DNA of 5,876 nt, taken from Clostridiales bacterium. GTDB taxonomy: Bacteria; Bacillota; Clostridia; Tissierellales; Dethiosulfatibacteraceae. This document shows, one piece after another, positions 1 to 5,409 of the stretch; the stretch's first letter is position 1, and each line of letters starts with the position of its first letter. The position numbers and the translations under genes are program-made. The stretch is taken from NCBI GenBank assembly GCA_003446975.1, contig DMAP01000316.1, positions 293 through 6,168 of the forward strand. Direction: 5' to 3'. The notes beneath the pieces were generated by a model. It made no database searches, was not told the origin of the DNA, and saw only the letters and a list, made by a program, of their open reading frames with translations.

Positions 1-75
1 GGATTCTCGAAACACAAGCCATGATATTGGGGAACTATTCAAGGATCATACAGGCAATTTGTCTCAAAAATGTCC

Positions 76-104
76 TTGTATTCGGCTGACAGTTTGGATA
101 GAAT
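76..104 (+). promoter_or_regulatory. Weak sigma-70-like promoter candidate before the acetyltransferase
   Basis: TTGTAT (76-81) and TAGAAT (99-104) are separated by exactly 17 bp. The -10 element matches the consensus at 5 of 6 positions, but the -35 matches at only 3 of 6. Transcription would start near 111 and give a leader of about 90 nt before the ATG at 200. This is a pattern match only; such matches are common in AT-rich DNA. The rest of positions 1-199 shows nothing I recognise. Confidence 0.25.
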
Positions 105-188
105 TCATCTCAGTGAGAATCTGTAAGGGCCTACGGCTCAACCGGATGGTAGGTGGACGGTTCACGCAAATAGTAACTGACAAGTACT

Positions 189-193
189 GGAGA
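189..193 (+). promoter_or_regulatory. Ribosome binding site that sets the acetyltransferase start
   Basis: GGAGA lies 6 nt upstream of the ATG at 200. Translation of the open frame upstream of this ATG gives no GNAT-like sequence, whereas the residues directly after it (MPTKTIRNVRKEDA) match the usual first beta-strand of a GNAT protein. Together these favour 200 over the TTG at 59 or the ATG at 146. Confidence 0.6.
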
Positions 194-199
194 CTATCT

Positions 200-700
200 A
201 TGCCAACCAAGACCATTAGGAATGTTAGAAAAGAAGATGCAAAAGCAATGTGTGAAATCTACAATTACTATGTTGTACATACCAATATATCTTTTGAGGA
301 GCACCCTGTATCTGCTGATGAGATGGAAAAAAGAATAGAAGAGAAAATACACAAATATCCTTGGTTAGTATATGAAGAAAACGGAAAAGTCCTTGGGTAT
401 GCATACGCCGGTAAGTGGAGAGATCGATCAGCATATCGGTACACAGTTGAAGATACAATTTATGTAAAGAATGGCGAATTTGGGAAAGGGATAGGATCAA
501 GACTATTTGAAGCACTGATTGGTAAGATCAGAGAAAGTAAAGAGGTACATACAGTATTGGGTGTAATAGCATTGCCAAATGACAATAGCATAAGACTGCA
601 TGAACGGTATGGATTTGAGAAAGTGGCATATTTCAAAGAGGTAGGATATAAGGCCGAGAAATGGATTGATATTGGGACCTGGGAACTGCTACTTACGTAA
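200..700 (+). CDS. GNAT N-acetyltransferase, phosphinothricin / methionine-sulfoximine acetyltransferase type
   Basis: This 166-residue protein is predicted to move an acetyl group from acetyl-CoA to the amino group of a small amino-acid-like substrate in the cytoplasm. It spans one GNAT domain, the normal length for the PAT/MnaT (bar/pat-like) group. Visible hallmarks are an N-terminal 'IRNVRKEDA' strand, 'NISFEEHPVS' near residue 30, 'RDRSAYRYTVEDTIYV' (75-89, which includes the glutamate region typical of this group), the acetyl-CoA loop 'GKGIGSRL' (95-102), and the closing block 'VIALPNDNSIRLHERYGF' (122-139) followed by 'GYKAEKWIDIGTWEL'. In this family, members act on phosphinothricin, methionine sulfoximine or methionine sulfone; the substrate here cannot be read from the sequence. 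The ATG at 200 was chosen for its ribosome binding site and its fit to the family. The gene appears monocistronic: a 352-bp gap follows it. No clear intrinsic terminator is seen after the stop. Confidence 0.88.
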   Translation: MPTKTIRNVRKEDAKAMCEIYNYYVVHTNISFEEHPVSADEMEKRIEEKIHKYPWLVYEENGKVLGYAYAGKWRDRSAYRYTVEDTIYVKNGEFGKGIGSRLFEALIGKIRESKEVHTVLGVIALPNDNSIRLHERYGFEKVAYFKEVGYKAEKWIDIGTWELLLT

Positions 701-787
701 ATTGATAGTACATAAAGATAACTGAAGGCGTGAAAAAATCATAGTTTACTTTTTCTTTCATCTATATTCTCATAGAGAAGATTAGCG

Positions 788-816
788 TTGACAAACTGCA
801 AATAGAAACCTAATAC
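788..816 (+). promoter_or_regulatory. Candidate promoter for the sensor/diguanylate cyclase gene
   Basis: A perfect -35 hexamer TTGACA (788-793) is followed after 17 bp by TAATAC (811-816), a weak -10 (3 of 6). AATAAT (818-823) fits the -10 consensus better but sits too far away. If it is used, the message would begin near 824 and carry an untranslated leader of roughly 230 nt, which is long for a bacterial gene. A promoter closer to the gene cannot be excluded. Confidence 0.4.
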
Positions 817-1043
817 TAATAATACAAGCGTTTTCGGAATGTTTGATAAGAAAATCAGTCGGCCTATGCGTGGCAGGATTTAGTTTTTGCAATTTTGTGT
901 ATCAATCAATTTTTTATATCCGCTTCAATTATTCAATCATATGAGACATTACATTGAGAAAGCCACTTAAAATTGCATTTTGATTCGTTTTAGGGCATTG
1001 AATTCTCTGTATCTTGGATGAATACCCATTTTTCGGGCAGTAA

Positions 1044-1050
1044 TAAGGGA
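1044..1050 (+). promoter_or_regulatory. Oddly spaced ribosome binding site of the sensor/cyclase gene
   Basis: TAAGGGA ends only 2 nt before the ATG at 1053, which is unusually tight. The next codon, TTG at 1056, would have 5 nt of spacing. Initiation could therefore be weak at the ATG or happen at the TTG. The first four bases of the motif include the in-frame TAA stop, so no longer form of the protein is possible. Confidence 0.45.
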
Positions 1051-1052
1051 AT

Positions 1053-3005
1053 ATGTTGAAAATAAAGCAAACATGTCGTGTAGCCTTTCTCTTTAACGAT
1101 TTTCACAGTGAATATAGTGTCGCTATCTGTAAAGGGGCTTTGCAGGCTGCTCAGGATTTCGGAGTTTCAGTTGTCTTTTTTGGAGTTGGACAGTTGGAGT
1201 GTCCTGTCCTTCATACGGTCAAACGAAACAAGCTTTTTTCCCTTTTGTCTCCTGATAGTTTTGATGGGATCATATATATTTCATCCTCTATTCTAAGCTA
1301 TGTGGGTATGGATAGATTTCTTGATTTCATTGCTAGATATGGCAATATCCCTTCAGCTCATATTGGGATGAAGAAGTCTCCCTATACTACTTTCAATATT
1401 GATAATAGATTGGGTATGTATACTGCTGTAGAGCATCTCATTAAGGTTCACAAGAGAAAAAAAATTGCTTTTATCAAAGGTGCCTCAGGAGTCTTTGAAG
1501 CTTCTGAAAGATTTATAGCATACAAGAATGCCCTTTTAGATAATGGTATTAAATTTGATAATCACTATGTATTTGAAGGTAATTTCCATAGGGAAAGTGG
1601 AATTCTTGCAATAGAGGAATTTCTTGATACAAGAAAAATCGATTTCGATGCATTGGTAGGCGCAAACGACCTTATGGCTCTCTATGCTATGAAGGAACTT
1701 CAGAAAAGAGGGTACCGAATCCCTGAAGATATCAGCATAACAGGGTTTGATGATTTGGTTGGTGCAAAAAGTCATCATCCTGCATTGACTACCGTTCATC
1801 AACCGGTTGCAGAGTTGGGATATACTGCGATGAAGGAGTTTTCCCACAATCTGATCATCGGATCTACTGAAGCTAAGAGTTACCAGCTACCTGCACCGTT
1901 TGTTGTAAGGCAATCCTGTGGTTGTAGATGTGAGGATTCTGGAGAACTTCCTAGTACTTTTGCTTCACCATGGGTACCTAAGGTGACGATAAGTGAACGG
2001 GATGAACTTGATTCTCTTCTCAACGTTATGACTAGAAATATTATTGGTTCATTTGATGAGGCTGATATTCGTAGGGCTTTGGATGATACTCTCAAATTGT
2101 TTGATATTGATGATTTCATTCTAGCTAAATATATAGATGATGAGTACTCTCTAGTGTTCTATGATTCCAAAAAGGATTGTGCTGAAATTGTTTCAACCAA
2201 AAAACTGCTATCTGACTACTTTGATCACAGCGTGACAGCATGTTCCCGTTTTATCCTTCCTCTCTATTATCGGGATGAGGATATTGGGTTTTTCATCTCA
2301 GATGCCGGTTCAAAAGATTTTCATCTCCTGGAAGTATTGGGGGATCATCTCTCTGGAGCCTTAAAAGGAGCTCAGCTTTTAGATGATGCTCATAGGTCCT
2401 CTGAACTATTGGAGAAAGAAGTTGCATTGCGAACAAAAGAGTTAGCCCAACGCACCTCAGATCTTGAAGCAGCTCTAGAAGAGGTGCGACTAGCTAGTGA
2501 TACGTTGAAGTTGCTAGCAGTAGTGGATGATCTTACAGGTCTATTTAACCGACGAGGTTTTTTGACTCTTGCGAAGCAGAATATCGACCTTTCCCGGAGA
2601 AATGGATCGGATGTCATGCTCGTTTTTCTCGATCTGGATGGGCTAAAACTGATCAATGATACGTATGGGCATTACAATGGAGATATTGCTATTCAAGCTA
2701 TGGCTGCAATTCTCCAAAAGGTTTTCAGAAAGTCTGATATCATAGCACGGCCAGGAGGAGATGAATTTACGGTCCTGGCCATTGACTGTAATGTTACACA
2801 ATATAATCTCATTATGGAGCGAATGAATGCGTTGATCGATGATTTCAATACTGGTCCATACGAATTCACTTTATCTGTATCCAGTGGTGCTGCCCCTTAT
2901 GATACCAAGACCCAAAGCTCTGTTGAGGGACTCTTGAAAGAGGCAGACCGGGAGTTGTACAAGGTTAAAAAGGAAAAGAAAAGAAGGGTAGGGTATCCAT
3001 CCTGA
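1053..3005 (+). CDS. LacI-type sugar-binding sensor fused to a GGDEF diguanylate cyclase
   Basis: This 650-residue protein is predicted to make c-di-GMP from two GTP in response to a small ligand. Residues 8-290 form a periplasmic-binding-protein-like domain of the LacI/GalR type: the fold starts at 'RVAFLFNDF' and shows 'FNIDNRLGMYTAVEHL' (114-129), 'RKKIAFIKG' (135-143), 'ALVGANDLMALYAMKELQKRG' split around residue 204, and 'EDISITGFDD' (225-234) leading to 'LTTVHQP'. It ends in a cysteine-rich 'SCGCRC' (288-293). There is no helix-turn-helix, signal peptide or membrane segment, so it should be a soluble cytoplasmic sensor. Residues about 315-440 resemble a GAF-like linker, and about 441-485 look like a coiled coil. 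The GGDEF domain (about 488-645) has 'DDLTGLFNRRGF' (492-503), metal-binding 'LDLDG', 'NDTYGH', an intact GGDEF active site (568-572), and an RxxD inhibitory site (R559, D562) five residues before it. The catalytic signature is complete, so activity with product inhibition is expected. The ligand is unknown; a sugar is likely from the domain family. It lies tail to tail with an AraC gene that is divergent from a sugar importer. Confidence 0.88.
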   Translation: MLKIKQTCRVAFLFNDFHSEYSVAICKGALQAAQDFGVSVVFFGVGQLECPVLHTVKRNKLFSLLSPDSFDGIIYISSSILSYVGMDRFLDFIARYGNIPSAHIGMKKSPYTTFNIDNRLGMYTAVEHLIKVHKRKKIAFIKGASGVFEASERFIAYKNALLDNGIKFDNHYVFEGNFHRESGILAIEEFLDTRKIDFDALVGANDLMALYAMKELQKRGYRIPEDISITGFDDLVGAKSHHPALTTVHQPVAELGYTAMKEFSHNLIIGSTEAKSYQLPAPFVVRQSCGCRCEDSGELPSTFASPWVPKVTISERDELDSLLNVMTRNIIGSFDEADIRRALDDTLKLFDIDDFILAKYIDDEYSLVFYDSKKDCAEIVSTKKLLSDYFDHSVTACSRFILPLYYRDEDIGFFISDAGSKDFHLLEVLGDHLSGALKGAQLLDDAHRSSELLEKEVALRTKELAQRTSDLEAALEEVRLASDTLKLLAVVDDLTGLFNRRGFLTLAKQNIDLSRRNGSDVMLVFLDLDGLKLINDTYGHYNGDIAIQAMAAILQKVFRKSDIIARPGGDEFTVLAIDCNVTQYNLIMERMNALIDDFNTGPYEFTLSVSSGAAPYDTKTQSSVEGLLKEADRELYKVKKEKKRRVGYPS

Positions 3006-3038
3006 TTAGGGTATGAAGATAAGAGAGGGTTTCGGGAT

Positions 3039-3959
3039 TCAGAATAACTCCCTGTCCACATTCAGGAGGCTTGTTATCGATTGCGCATACTCTGTGGGGC
3101 TTTTCCCGCTGACCTTTGAAAACTGCTTGGAGAAATGATGTATGGAGCTATAGCCTAACTGGTTTGCAATGGTTGTCATATTGCCTTTCCCTTCACGGAT
3201 ACGCTGTTTGGCTTGCTCAATTCGCAAACGGGTATACCACTGCATGACACTATTGCCGGTTTCAAGTTTGAATATCTGTTGGGCTAGGGATTTGCTCATG
3301 GAGCAATGATCACATACATCAGAGAGTGTCAGGTTTTCGGAAAGATGTTCCTGCAAATATGCATTAGCCATCTCAAAGCGGATTCGTCGGTCATTGATTT
3401 GGCTTGTGCTGAGTATTGTCTTATTCTTTTCATTCTGCGAGTTATGTCTCAATAATTCCAATAGAAATGCTTCAAAATAGTTCTTTATCAACTGCTGACT
3501 ACCCAAAGGGCAGTTCTCATCCAAATCCAATCGTTTGTAATACGGGTCGGACAAGTCTGTTGCGTAGGTCTTTTTAGCTTCACTGATGATAAAGGACATT
3601 AGGCTTTTAGTCTTGCTGGTTATTGGAAGTACCTTATTCTCGAAGAACTTCATCGCTGGCGAGGTACATACAAAGGATATGACAACCAGACAAGGGGAGA
3701 TGACCCCATTGCATTCTACACTGTGAAATTCACCGGGCTTATGGAAGATTATCTGTCCCTGCTGCAGTTGGTGATGCTCGGTATCGGTACGGGAAAATAC
3801 CACACCCTTGTCAACATAGAGCAGCTCCCAGAAGTTATGTCGCTCCCCTTCAAAAATAAACATATGTGGATACTCGAAGTAATGAAAGGTAACAAAATGA
3901 CTGACGTTGATCTCTTTCTTCATGGGAGTAAGTAAAAATCCATTACAATATTTATCCAT
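3039..3959 (-). CDS. AraC-family transcriptional regulator with N-terminal cupin domain
   Basis: This is a predicted ligand-responsive transcription factor of 306 residues from the chosen ATG. The N-terminal half holds a cupin-type sensor: 'FHYFEYPHMFIFEGERHNFWELLYVDKG' covers about residues 25-52 (split here: 'HNFWELLYVDKG' is the core), followed by 'LQQGQIIFHKPGEFHSVE', a typical cupin strand pair. The C-terminal hundred residues carry two helix-turn-helix units: 'LTLSDVCDHCSMSKS' near 210-224 and 'MTTIANQLGYSSIHHFSKQF' near 261-280, ending in 'SGKSPTEYAQS', the classical AraC signature. The gene runs divergently from the sugar ABC operon with 130 bp between them, so that operon is its likely target. 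The start is uncertain. A GTG at 3977 and an ATG at 3923 (288 residues) are alternatives, and none of the three has a Shine-Dalgarno sequence. I chose 3959 because a promoter candidate (3966-3994) would start transcription at about that base, leaving the GTG untranscribed. The effector sugar cannot be told from the sequence. Confidence 0.9.
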   Translation of the reverse strand: MDKYCNGFLLTPMKKEINVSHFVTFHYFEYPHMFIFEGERHNFWELLYVDKGVVFSRTDTEHHQLQQGQIIFHKPGEFHSVECNGVISPCLVVISFVCTSPAMKFFENKVLPITSKTKSLMSFIISEAKKTYATDLSDPYYKRLDLDENCPLGSQQLIKNYFEAFLLELLRHNSQNEKNKTILSTSQINDRRIRFEMANAYLQEHLSENLTLSDVCDHCSMSKSLAQQIFKLETGNSVMQWYTRLRIEQAKQRIREGKGNMTTIANQLGYSSIHHFSKQFSKVSGKSPTEYAQSITSLLNVDRELF

Positions 3960-3965
3960 AGGATA

Positions 3966-3994
3966 AGCATACAACACAATGTGCTAAGTGACAA
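3966..3994 (-). promoter_or_regulatory. Candidate promoter of the AraC-family gene
   Basis: Read on the minus strand, TTGTCA (3994-3989; 5 of 6 to consensus) and TATGCT (3971-3966; 4 of 6) are separated by 17 bp. The expected start point, 7 nt beyond the -10, falls at about 3959, the A of the chosen ATG. The transcript would be leaderless, which fits the lack of any Shine-Dalgarno sequence. If translation instead starts at 3923, the leader would be about 36 nt. Confidence 0.4.
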
Positions 3995-4016
3995 ACAATA
4001 TATTTTTTTGGACAAA
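3990..4016 (+). repeat. Direct repeat GACAAA, 21 bp apart; possible AraC operator half-sites
   Basis: GACAAA occurs at 3990-3995 and again at 4011-4016, in the same orientation and exactly 21 bp, or two helical turns, apart. AraC-family dimers classically bind direct-repeat half-sites on one face of DNA, with 21 bp spacing in araI1/araI2. The first copy overlaps the -35 of the regulator's own promoter candidate; the second overlaps the -35-like element of the importer promoter. The core is only six bases long, so chance is a serious alternative. Confidence 0.3.
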
Positions 4017-4042
4017 TACGAATCTTGAAACAAGGGTATACT
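4009..4042 (+). promoter_or_regulatory. Candidate activator-dependent promoter of the sugar importer operon
   Basis: TATACT (4037-4042) is a good -10 element (5 of 6). The best -35-like element, TGGACA (4009-4014; 5 of 6), is 22 bp away, too far for efficient use by RNA polymerase alone; at the optimal 17 bp there is only AAATAC. A good -10 with a poor or misplaced -35 is typical of promoters that need an activator, here presumably the divergent AraC protein. Transcription would start near 4049, with a leader of about 41 nt. Confidence 0.45.
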
Positions 4043-4078
4043 AGGTTTGGTGGTTACTGGCAAAACAGTTGCTAAAAA

Positions 4079-4084
4079 AGGAGA
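4079..4084 (+). promoter_or_regulatory. Ribosome binding site that sets the binding-protein start
   Basis: AGGAGA is placed 5 nt before the ATG at 4090, a strong and well-spaced Shine-Dalgarno sequence. It excludes the TTG at 4069 as the true start, since that would place the site inside the coding region. The ATG start also gives a clean signal peptide with its positive charges (MRKR) at the N-terminus. Confidence 0.75.
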
Positions 4085-4089
4085 GTCCT

Positions 4090-5346
4090 ATGAGAAAAAG
4101 AACTTTTGTTATCGTGTTAATCGTATTGTCTGTATTAGTTTCCCCGCTTTATGCAGGTGGAGCTTCAGAAGCAAAGTCCGATAAGAAAATTGTCACTTAC
4201 TGGTCCATGTGGAACGAAGCCGAACCCCAGGGTCGTGTATTGGCTTCTGCTGCTGAAGCATTTGAGGAAGAGACTGGTATTGGTGTGGACATTGTGTTCA
4301 ATGGCCGCGAAATCAGAAAGACCTTGCAACCGGCATTGGAATCGGGTGAGACTATCGATATCTTTGATGAAGATATTACCCGCGTCAATTCAAACTGGGG
4401 CAAATATCTTCTTCCTTTGGAAGACTATGCCAAGAAACAGTATCCTACCACAGGAGGGGAAAGCTTTGAGTCCTCTGTAAGTACTGCTCTGATGGATCTT
4501 GCCCGTCAGGAAGGTGGTGGAACTCTGAAAGTTATCCCCTACCAGCCCTTTGCCTTTATTGTCATGTACAACAGTGACCTGTTCAAAAAGGCAGGGATTA
4601 CAGAGACTCCTAAGAACTGGGTAGAATTTGAAGCAGTATGTGCAAAGCTTGTCGCAGCAGGCATTACTCCCATTACCGTTGATGATGCCTACATGGCAGC
4701 ATTCTTCGGGTACAACCTCTCCCGCCTTGCTGGCGTAGAGAAAACCTTGGAGATGGCAAATAGCAACAAGTTCAACGATCCCTCAGTGCTTGAATTTGGA
4801 AGAATCTGGTCTGACTTCGCAAAGAAAGGTTATATTAGCAAGAAAGCTGCTTCCAACATCTACCCTGCAGGACAGCTAGAAGAGATTGCAGCTGGAAAAG
4901 TTGCCATGTATCTGAATGGGACTTGGCTTCCTAATGAGATCAGCGGCAATGCTCCCAATTTCAACTGGGGCGCTTTTGCCTGGCCTGCAATGGGACCCAA
5001 GGGCTCTGGTGTCGAGGCCAACAACTATGGGGCACAGTGCTTTGGTATCAACAGTAACTCCAAAGTGGCCGATGAGGCCTTCCAGTTCATCGTATACATG
5101 ACTACCGGCAAGTGGGACTCAACCCTTGCCAAGGAGAGTCTTGGTGTTCCAATGGGTAAGGACAGCAGCTGGCCTAAGCAGACATCAGAAGCCAAGGTTG
5201 TCATCGACAATACCACCAAGTGGATGACTTGGGCTGTCGGGATGGAAAACCTCGCTGATGTAAACGCTAAGATCAAAGACAACTTTGCCAAGCTGATCGT
5301 TGGATCCCTTGATGCTGATGGCTTCTATGCGGCAATGAACAAATAA
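4090..5346 (+). CDS. Carbohydrate ABC transporter substrate-binding protein (family 1)
   Basis: This 418-residue periplasmic protein is predicted to capture a sugar or oligosaccharide and deliver it to the membrane permeases of a CUT1-type (maltose-like) importer. The N-terminus 'MRKRTFVIVL...VSPLYAGGASEA' is a signal peptide with cleavage likely after 'LYA' (residue 22). There is no lipobox cysteine, so it should be a soluble periplasmic protein rather than a lipoprotein. The mature part starts with 'IVTYWSMWNEAEPQGRVL', a typical first strand and helix of the SBP_bac_1/SBP_bac_8 fold. Other family features are 'AFEEETGIGVDIVF' (58-70), 'PYQPFAFIVMYNSDLFKKAGI' across 150-170 followed by 'TPKNWVEFEAVCAKL', and 'EEIAAGKVAMYLNGTWLPNEI' across 264-284. 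Aromatic residues that could stack on sugar rings are plentiful (W39, W41, W103, W279, W294). Length is normal. It is the first gene of an operon, with a stem-loop and a permease gene downstream. The transported sugar is not identifiable. Confidence 0.92.
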   Translation: MRKRTFVIVLIVLSVLVSPLYAGGASEAKSDKKIVTYWSMWNEAEPQGRVLASAAEAFEEETGIGVDIVFNGREIRKTLQPALESGETIDIFDEDITRVNSNWGKYLLPLEDYAKKQYPTTGGESFESSVSTALMDLARQEGGGTLKVIPYQPFAFIVMYNSDLFKKAGITETPKNWVEFEAVCAKLVAAGITPITVDDAYMAAFFGYNLSRLAGVEKTLEMANSNKFNDPSVLEFGRIWSDFAKKGYISKKAASNIYPAGQLEEIAAGKVAMYLNGTWLPNEISGNAPNFNWGAFAWPAMGPKGSGVEANNYGAQCFGINSNSKVADEAFQFIVYMTTGKWDSTLAKESLGVPMGKDSSWPKQTSEAKVVIDNTTKWMTWAVGMENLADVNAKIKDNFAKLIVGSLDADGFYAAMNK

Positions 5347-5353
5347 GAGAATT

Positions 5354-5393
5354 GTAGTAAGCCCTTGCAGGAACATCTGTAAGGGCTTACTGC
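5354..5393 (+). promoter_or_regulatory. Intercistronic stem-loop between binding protein and permease genes
   Basis: GTAGTAAGCCCTTGCAG (5354-5370) pairs with CTGTAAGGGCTTACTGC (5377-5393) to form a 17-bp stem with two G-U wobbles around a 6-nt loop, GAACAT. An inner 11 bp are perfectly complementary. No run of T follows, so it is not a standard intrinsic terminator. It starts 8 nt after the stop codon and ends 16 nt before the permease ATG. In many ABC operons such structures protect the upstream message or reduce readthrough, giving more binding protein than permease; that role is inferred here. Confidence 0.75.
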
Positions 5394-5409
5394 CTGTATA
5401 GGTACATAG

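Larger units (their letters stand above)
701..1052. other. AT-rich intergenic region without a recognisable gene
   Basis: These 352 bp separate the acetyltransferase from the sensor/cyclase gene. Only very short open frames are present, such as a 14-codon one at 839 that has no ribosome binding site. I looked for a missing DNA-binding helix-turn-helix for the downstream LacI-type protein and found none; an in-frame TAA at 1044-1046 closes its frame. No GEMM-type c-di-GMP riboswitch core and no convincing terminator hairpin were seen. One promoter candidate at 788-816 is listed separately. Confidence 0.6.

Noticed and set aside
119..136. ATCTGTAAGGGC, shared with the 3' arm of the stem-loop at 5375-5392 (16 of 18 bases alike)
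   Set aside because: The exact match is 12 bases. About one such same-strand match is expected by chance in a window of this length, and the copy at 119 has no matching 5' arm, so it does not form the same hairpin.
59..199. Longer acetyltransferase starting at TTG 59
   Set aside because: The extra 47 residues do not resemble a GNAT protein, and a GGAGA ribosome binding site directly precedes the ATG at 200.
705..765. Possible terminator after the acetyltransferase (GAAAAA and TTTTTC around 733-757)
   Set aside because: The arms are short and consist almost only of A and T, with a long loop; there is no GC-rich stem.
824..1050. c-di-GMP (GEMM) riboswitch in the leader of the cyclase gene
   Set aside because: The conserved core of the aptamer is not present in this AT-rich stretch.
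1536..1847. Open frame of 103 codons on the minus strand inside the sensor domain
   Set aside because: It lies fully within the LacI-type domain coding region, has no recognisable motif, and is explained as a shadow of the real gene. The same holds for the other overlapping frames inside the cyclase, AraC and binding-protein genes.
3006..3070. Bidirectional terminator between the convergent sensor/cyclase and AraC genes
   Set aside because: The 33-bp gap has no hairpin. The CTCC-C-TG/CAGGAG pairing at 3048-3068 lies inside the AraC coding end, has a bulge, and is not followed by a T-run in either direction.
3975..3983. Small palindrome CACA-A-TGTG in the divergent region
   Set aside because: The arms are only 4 bp; this is too short to call an operator.
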